Part shown: positions 60,687 to 64,000 of the stretch, one piece after another | Numbering within the stretch: position 1 is the stretch's first letter | Layout: each line of letters begins with the position of its first letter | Translations under genes and position numbers: made by a program | The notes under the pieces: model-generated | Told to the model about the DNA's origin: nothing | Seen by the model: the letters and a program-made list of their open reading frames with translations, nothing else | Databases searched by the model: none | Source of the DNA: Bog-756 sp963829235 | GTDB taxonomy: Bacteria > Actinomycetota > Acidimicrobiia > Acidimicrobiales > RAAP-2 | Assembly: GCA_963829235.1 (NCBI GenBank) | Contig: CAWHIF010000003.1 | Location: 62,001 to 126,000, forward strand | Length of the DNA stretch: 64,000 bases | Reading direction: 5' to 3'

Positions 60687-61376
60687 CTACAGGATGGTCC
60701 CGAGTTCCACGATCGCCTCGATGTGCCGATGGTCGTGACCGCTCATGCAGGTCTGGTGGGGGTCGAAATGTATCGGTACCAACCCGGCGGCTTCGGACCC
60801 CAACACGTCGTAGCGGACACTGTCGCCTACATAGGCGATCCGCTCGGGGGAGAGTCCGAGCGCACCCACCGCCGAGTCGAAGATCTTCGGATCGGGCTTC
60901 GCCAGACCCACGACGGCAGAGTCGGTGATGACGACGAGCTCGACCCCTTCACCCGCCCCGACCTGGCCGATACCGTGCTGACGAAGCTGCTCCTCGGCAG
61001 TCCCGTCCGAGTTTGAGACGAACCCAAGTGGAACTCCCAGTTCGGACAGTCGTCGCAGCCCGGCGATCGAACCGGGGACCTTCTGACGCCAGAGTGTGAC
61101 CGAGGGCGTCTCCCACAAAGTCGCCAGTGCTGTTATCGCCTGAGGCCGTCGCTCCGGTTGGATGCCCAGCGCCTTCAAATAGCCGCCCAGGTAGCTGAGC
61201 TTGCCGTCTTCCTCACCAACTCCCCGATCAACTGCTGCGATCCCTGTGTAGTGCGCCTGCTCGTAGTTGGCAGGTCCGATAGAGATACCGGCGTCGGTGA
61301 GCGACTCGACGATCAATGACCCATCGGGAATCAGAAACACTCCACCCAAGTCGAGAAGTAGGGCCTCGATTGCCAC
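60687..61376 (-). CDS. HAD-superfamily hydrolase
   Basis: This 229-residue protein has motif I LLLDLGGVFLIPDG (the D-x-G-G-V form of the DxD nucleophile motif), motif II GFVSNSDGTAEE, motif III Lys in VGLAKPDPKIFDSAVG and motif IV IAYVGDSVRYDVLGSEAAGL. It is a phosphatase or phosphoglucomutase-like HAD enzyme of the YihX/GS1-type; the substrate is unknown. GTG at 61376 gives the family N-terminus VAIEALLLDLGG, so the longer ORF to 61409 is not used. Confidence 0.9.
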   Translation of the reverse strand: MAIEALLLDLGGVFLIPDGSLIVESLTDAGISIGPANYEQAHYTGIAAVDRGVGEEDGKLSYLGGYLKALGIQPERRPQAITALATLWETPSVTLWRQKVPGSIAGLRRLSELGVPLGFVSNSDGTAEEQLRQHGIGQVGAGEGVELVVITDSAVVGLAKPDPKIFDSAVGALGLSPERIAYVGDSVRYDVLGSEAAGLVPIHFDPHQTCMSGHDHRHIEAIVELGTIL

Positions 61377-61652
61377 GGATCCAGTGTGGCACGGCCATAG
61401 TCGCCGCACTCCCGGCGGTCAGAGACACCCTCTGGCCCCAGACGCTATCGGCTCCGAGGCTTCCGGTGAATCGCCATCATGTCCTCGGATCCCTGGTCAC
61501 TCCAGGGCGACCTGCAGGGTCGTGCGGGTCTACCAAGGTCGATAGTGTCCGGCGGTCAGGGGGCAGATCCGCGTCAAAGCCCGCTCGCGACAGCAGAATA
61601 GCGATAGGCGAGCGCGCCACCGGTTCATCTCGAGGAACGGGGATCAGGGACC

Positions 61653-62183
61653 ATGACTGAGGCATCGGAATCCGCTTGGCCAAGCCAGTCCCCTGCCACG
61701 CCGACCCAGGCAGGCGACACCACGACGTCCGCCAGCAACTCCACGGCACCCCCGACACCTGCGTTTCCCCCCGACAGCTCGGGGAATAGAGCCGCCTGGG
61801 TCGGAGGCGCTCTCCTCATGATCGTACTCGTAGCACTCCTCATTGCGTTTGTCGGCGCTCTCCGCCATTGGTTCGCGCTTCACACGGGGACCCTTCATGG
61901 CGGACCAGACGTGTATTACAACTTCTGGTCCGGGTTCGGCTCCGACCTGGGGGAGGCCACCCTGATCAGTGCAGTGTGCGTGGGTGTCTATACGGGCATG
62001 CGCAAGGTGAACTGCCACACAAAAGGATGCTGGAGGATCGGGCACCATGCCCTCGAGGGGACGCCATATATTCTCTGCAAGCACCATCACCCAGATGTGC
62101 CGAACCACGGTGCGACGCACGAGCACATTCTCGCCCAACACCACAAGTTCAAGACTGAAAAGGCAGCCGAGAAGAACGCCTGA
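61653..62183 (+). CDS. membrane protein with Cys/His-rich C-terminal motif, uncharacterised
   Basis: In this 176-residue protein, 45 Ser/Thr/Pro-rich residues are followed by a helix (WVGGALLMIVLVALLIAFVG), a second hydrophobic stretch (ATLISAVCVGVYTGMRKV) and a cytoplasmic tail with NCHTKGCWRIGHHALEGTPY, then CKHHHPDVPNHGATHEHI. The spacing C-x5-C-x4-HH-x8-C-x-HHH looks like a metal site. Similar C-WR-GxH tails occur in small actinobacterial and phage-encoded proteins. The role is unknown. The upstream 61377-61652 gap shows no gene. Confidence 0.7.
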   Translation: MTEASESAWPSQSPATPTQAGDTTTSASNSTAPPTPAFPPDSSGNRAAWVGGALLMIVLVALLIAFVGALRHWFALHTGTLHGGPDVYYNFWSGFGSDLGEATLISAVCVGVYTGMRKVNCHTKGCWRIGHHALEGTPYILCKHHHPDVPNHGATHEHILAQHHKFKTEKAAEKNA

Positions 62184-62328
62184 GCTTCGTTCGGCGTCGC
62201 CGGCTATGTCGCCGTATCACAGTCCCCGGCGTTGGGGGTCACCCACCGTGCAGCAACAATAGGTCGGTGGCCCTCCTGGATAACTTCGCTGCATCGCATC
62301 GAACGGACGGGGTGAAGCGTGGCAGTGA

Positions 62329-62586
62329 GTGGTCGTGGACGCCACCGCCGCAACCGATTTGGTCGCCGAGGCGGCCGAGCGGAACATCAAGGTTCTGGGG
62401 TTGGAAGGATTTCTAATCGACGACACCGGGATATATCCGGCCCTCAGTCGGATTGCTGATTCCTCAATCGAGTTCGGCCGACGCTTCAACGCCATGCAGA
62501 TCGAGTGGATCGACTGGGCCACAGAACAGGTGGCAGCAGGGACGCTTGAGCCCGGTGGCGCACTGCCGGCTGTCGCGCAGTCGTGA
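62329..62586 (+). CDS. small hypothetical protein
   Basis: This 85-residue frame starts at GTG 62329. It has the central block LGLEGFLIDDTGIYPALSRI followed by ADSSIEFGRRFNAMQIEWID. Composition is normal for a cytoplasmic helical protein, and the block looks conserved. No family name can be given. The ribosome site is weak, so the start is uncertain. Confidence 0.5.
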   Translation: MVVDATAATDLVAEAAERNIKVLGLEGFLIDDTGIYPALSRIADSSIEFGRRFNAMQIEWIDWATEQVAAGTLEPGGALPAVAQS

Positions 62587-62676
62587 GCGGCTGATTAGGT
62601 TGCGAAGGCCGGGCAGCGAGTGAAGCAGGGTCACGCCGCGGTAGAGGGTGCCCAGATCGGGCCGTTCCAGGCGGGT

Positions 62677-63120
62677 CTAACAGTTGCGAGCATTTCCGGC
62701 CCATGAGTGATCCTCGAGCCGGCCGATTGAAATCACGACCGCTTGGAGCTGCTCAATGGAAGATGGCCGGCTCTGGTGCTCCTCCCCGCCCACGGAGCAC
62801 CTCGAAGTCACCACCCTGATTCGACTGCATGATGTTCTGAGTGAAGAGGGCACCCCAACCACGCCCTGCGTCGTTGCTTCACCGAGACCTTGGAAGATCG
62901 CATTGCCAATTCCACGTATTGCATGCCATGCGCCCAACCCGAGCAGTGCGAGGACAGCCAGTGATACAACGACCAAGATCACCACGATTCGACCATGTCC
63001 CCGCCGGCTCACCGTGGGGATCTCACCGGGATTTGGGGGAAGCGTTGGAGGATTCCCCACCCCGCCCGTTTCGACCGCCAAGGTCAGGCTGACCCAGCGG
63101 TCAGCGGCAGCTATTGACAT
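62677..63120 (-). CDS. small membrane-anchored protein, uncertain
   Basis: This 147-residue frame has a Pro-rich N-terminus (NPPTLPPNPGEIPTVSRRGH), one clear helix (IVVILVVVSLAVLALLGLGA) and a Gly-rich stretch (IRGIGNAIFQGLGEATTQGV). The C-terminal 50 residues look random and may be read in the wrong frame. It is divergent from the gene at 63147, 26 bases between starts. The helix and linker support a real protein; its exact end is doubtful. Confidence 0.45.
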   Translation of the reverse strand: MSIAAADRWVSLTLAVETGGVGNPPTLPPNPGEIPTVSRRGHGRIVVILVVVSLAVLALLGLGAWHAIRGIGNAIFQGLGEATTQGVVGVPSSLRTSCSRIRVVTSRCSVGGEEHQSRPSSIEQLQAVVISIGRLEDHSWAGNARNC

Positions 63121-63146
63121 GTCGAGGTCCGGCCTAGATTGGTCGG

Positions 63147-63584
63147 GTGAGTTCCGACGGTGACGAGTTCATCAGGAAACTGGCCGCCAAGCACCACAAT
63201 CAGCCGCCGGTTCCGAGTAGCAACCCAATCATTAGGCGGCTTCAAAAAGATTCTGAGTGGGGTCCCATTGCCAATCTCACCAGCCCGGAGGCGGCAGTCG
63301 AATGGGTTCGATCACGCGTCTCGATTCACATGGGCCGCCGAAGTCTGAAAAACAGTTTCCGGCTCAGAACCGATTGGCGACTAATGCCGGAATCGCTGCC
63401 GATGCTCCTCGACATTCTTTCCAGCGAAGACCGACAGATGGTCCTCACCGCATTGCTGGCATTGTCCAAAAACGGCGCTCACTGCAGTAGCGACCAGACG
63501 GAAGAAACAGATGCCACGCTGCATCGGGTCACGCTGCCAGATGGTTCTGTACATGAACGCCCTGACAACATTGGGACGTTTTAG
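63147..63584 (+). CDS. hypothetical protein
   Basis: This 145-residue frame starts at GTG 63147, with no recognised domain. It is hydrophilic and probably cytoplasmic, with a helical centre (EAAVEWVRSRVSIHMGRRSL) and MPESLPMLLDILSSEDRQMV, ending with TLPDGSVHERPDNIGTF. The opposite-strand frames are weaker. No function can be assigned. Confidence 0.55.
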   Translation: MSSDGDEFIRKLAAKHHNQPPVPSSNPIIRRLQKDSEWGPIANLTSPEAAVEWVRSRVSIHMGRRSLKNSFRLRTDWRLMPESLPMLLDILSSEDRQMVLTALLALSKNGAHCSSDQTEETDATLHRVTLPDGSVHERPDNIGTF

Positions 63585-63733
63585 CTCGGAGCGAGAGTTA
63601 TCCACAGTCAGCCACGGTCGATATCGCCCGGCTAATCCGGTAGGGGGCAGGGGCAATTCACCGAGCGGGCGCACTCGCCCTCAACAGCGGTCCCGAAGTT
63701 AAGCCCACGAAAAAGGCGCCCCTACCCGGATCG

Positions 63734-64000
63734 TTAAGCGGTTCGGCCCCCATCCGTCCGGCGACGGCGTGCTGCGGACGCTCGTTGGCGAGTCTGGTCG
63801 AGTTCGACTTGTAGGGATTGATTGGAAGCTTGGAGGGCCAAGACGGCAGCGATGCCGGCCAGATTGAGGCCGTCTTCGAGGAGCCGGCTGATCTCTCGGA
63901 GCCGGATGAGGTCGTCGTCGCTGTACCGGCGGGTGCCCCCTTGGCTGCGGGCTGGATTGATCAGCCCTCGAGTTTCGTAGAGCCGGAGGTTTTGTGGGGC
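63734..64000 (-). CDS. MerR-family regulator, HspR-like, 5' truncated by window edge
   Basis: The last 267 bases read on the minus strand as 88 residues of a MerR-type protein with no start in the window. It begins QNLRLYETRGLINPARSQGG, then TRRYSDDDLIRLREISRLLE and DGLNLAGIAAVLALQ, followed by a coiled-coil helix. This is the wing, second helix and dimer helix of the MerR DNA-binding domain. The NLAGI form is typical of HspR, the repressor of the dnaK operon in actinobacteria. If so, dnaJ/grpE/dnaK should lie just to the right. The stop is TAA at 63734. The gap 63585-63733 holds no gene. Confidence 0.75.
   Translation of the reverse strand, partial: APQNLRLYETRGLINPARSQGGTRRYSDDDLIRLREISRLLEDGLNLAGIAAVLALQASNQSLQVELDQTRQRASAARRRRTDGGRTA

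Overview
The window reads as a high-GC actinobacterial chromosome, most plausibly Acidimicrobiia or a relative. Supporting signs are strong GC bias in codon third positions, many GTG starts, a mycothiol-type DinB/MDMPI protein, an ECF42 sigma factor with its DGPF partner, a MerR/HspR-like regulator, and a secreted protein built from GYWLVASDGGVFAFGD-type repeats, which I associate with Acidimicrobiia. No rRNA and no convincing complete tRNA was seen. This assignment is inference from gene content.

Region 1 (1-5.4 kb) is part of a nucleotide-sugar locus: a ThDP-dependent acetolactate-synthase-like enzyme, an SDR, a dehydroquinate-synthase-like cyclase, a sugar epimerase and, on the other strand, glucose-1-phosphate cytidylyltransferase. 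Together they suggest a CDP-linked, possibly branched-chain sugar. Region 2 (5.6-20.4 kb) is a surface-glycan island of visibly lower GC. It starts with an ISL3 transposase remnant. Two closely related acyltransferase-3 genes in inverted orientation enclose a leftward, tightly coupled gene set: GT87-type membrane transferase, GT2, WecE-like aminotransferase, ATP-grasp enzyme, epimerase, metallophosphoesterase, methyltransferase and GtrA. Region 3 (20.7-30.5 kb) continues with a GT87-type protein carrying two lectin-like modules, an anion permease, an MBL-fold hydrolase, an SGNH-fused acyltransferase, an FkbM methyltransferase and a GT4 glycosyltransferase.

Region 4 (30.8-41.1 kb) has much higher GC. 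It holds two large secreted repeat proteins transcribed away from each other (Fn3/propeller/Ig-like, and Kelch/DUF11), a DUF1801 protein between them, a DUF2079 membrane protein, a ChrA transporter and a small secreted protein with a perfect palindromic terminator. Region 5 (41.2-43.9 kb) is another SGNH-acyltransferase, bracketed by a direct-repeat motif.

Region 6 (44-64 kb) is a mixed housekeeping, stress and signalling segment: quinone-oxidoreductase-like enzyme, VC0807-type membrane protein, PRC-barrel protein, universal stress protein, a TIR-TM-WD40 protein, an alpha/beta hydrolase, an ABC transporter preceded by a repeat-built leader ORF, a DinB-like protein, a second copy of the small secreted protein, ECF42 sigma plus DGPF protein, a DUF6578-like/XRE fusion, a propeller-like secreted protein, a HAD hydrolase, several small uncharacterised proteins and a truncated MerR/HspR-like regulator at the right edge.

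Four real genes are interrupted by frameshifts (1-1819, 3682-4642, 30867-34101, 37555-39139). They lie in otherwise well-conserved reading frames, so assembly or sequencing indels are as likely as genuine decay.
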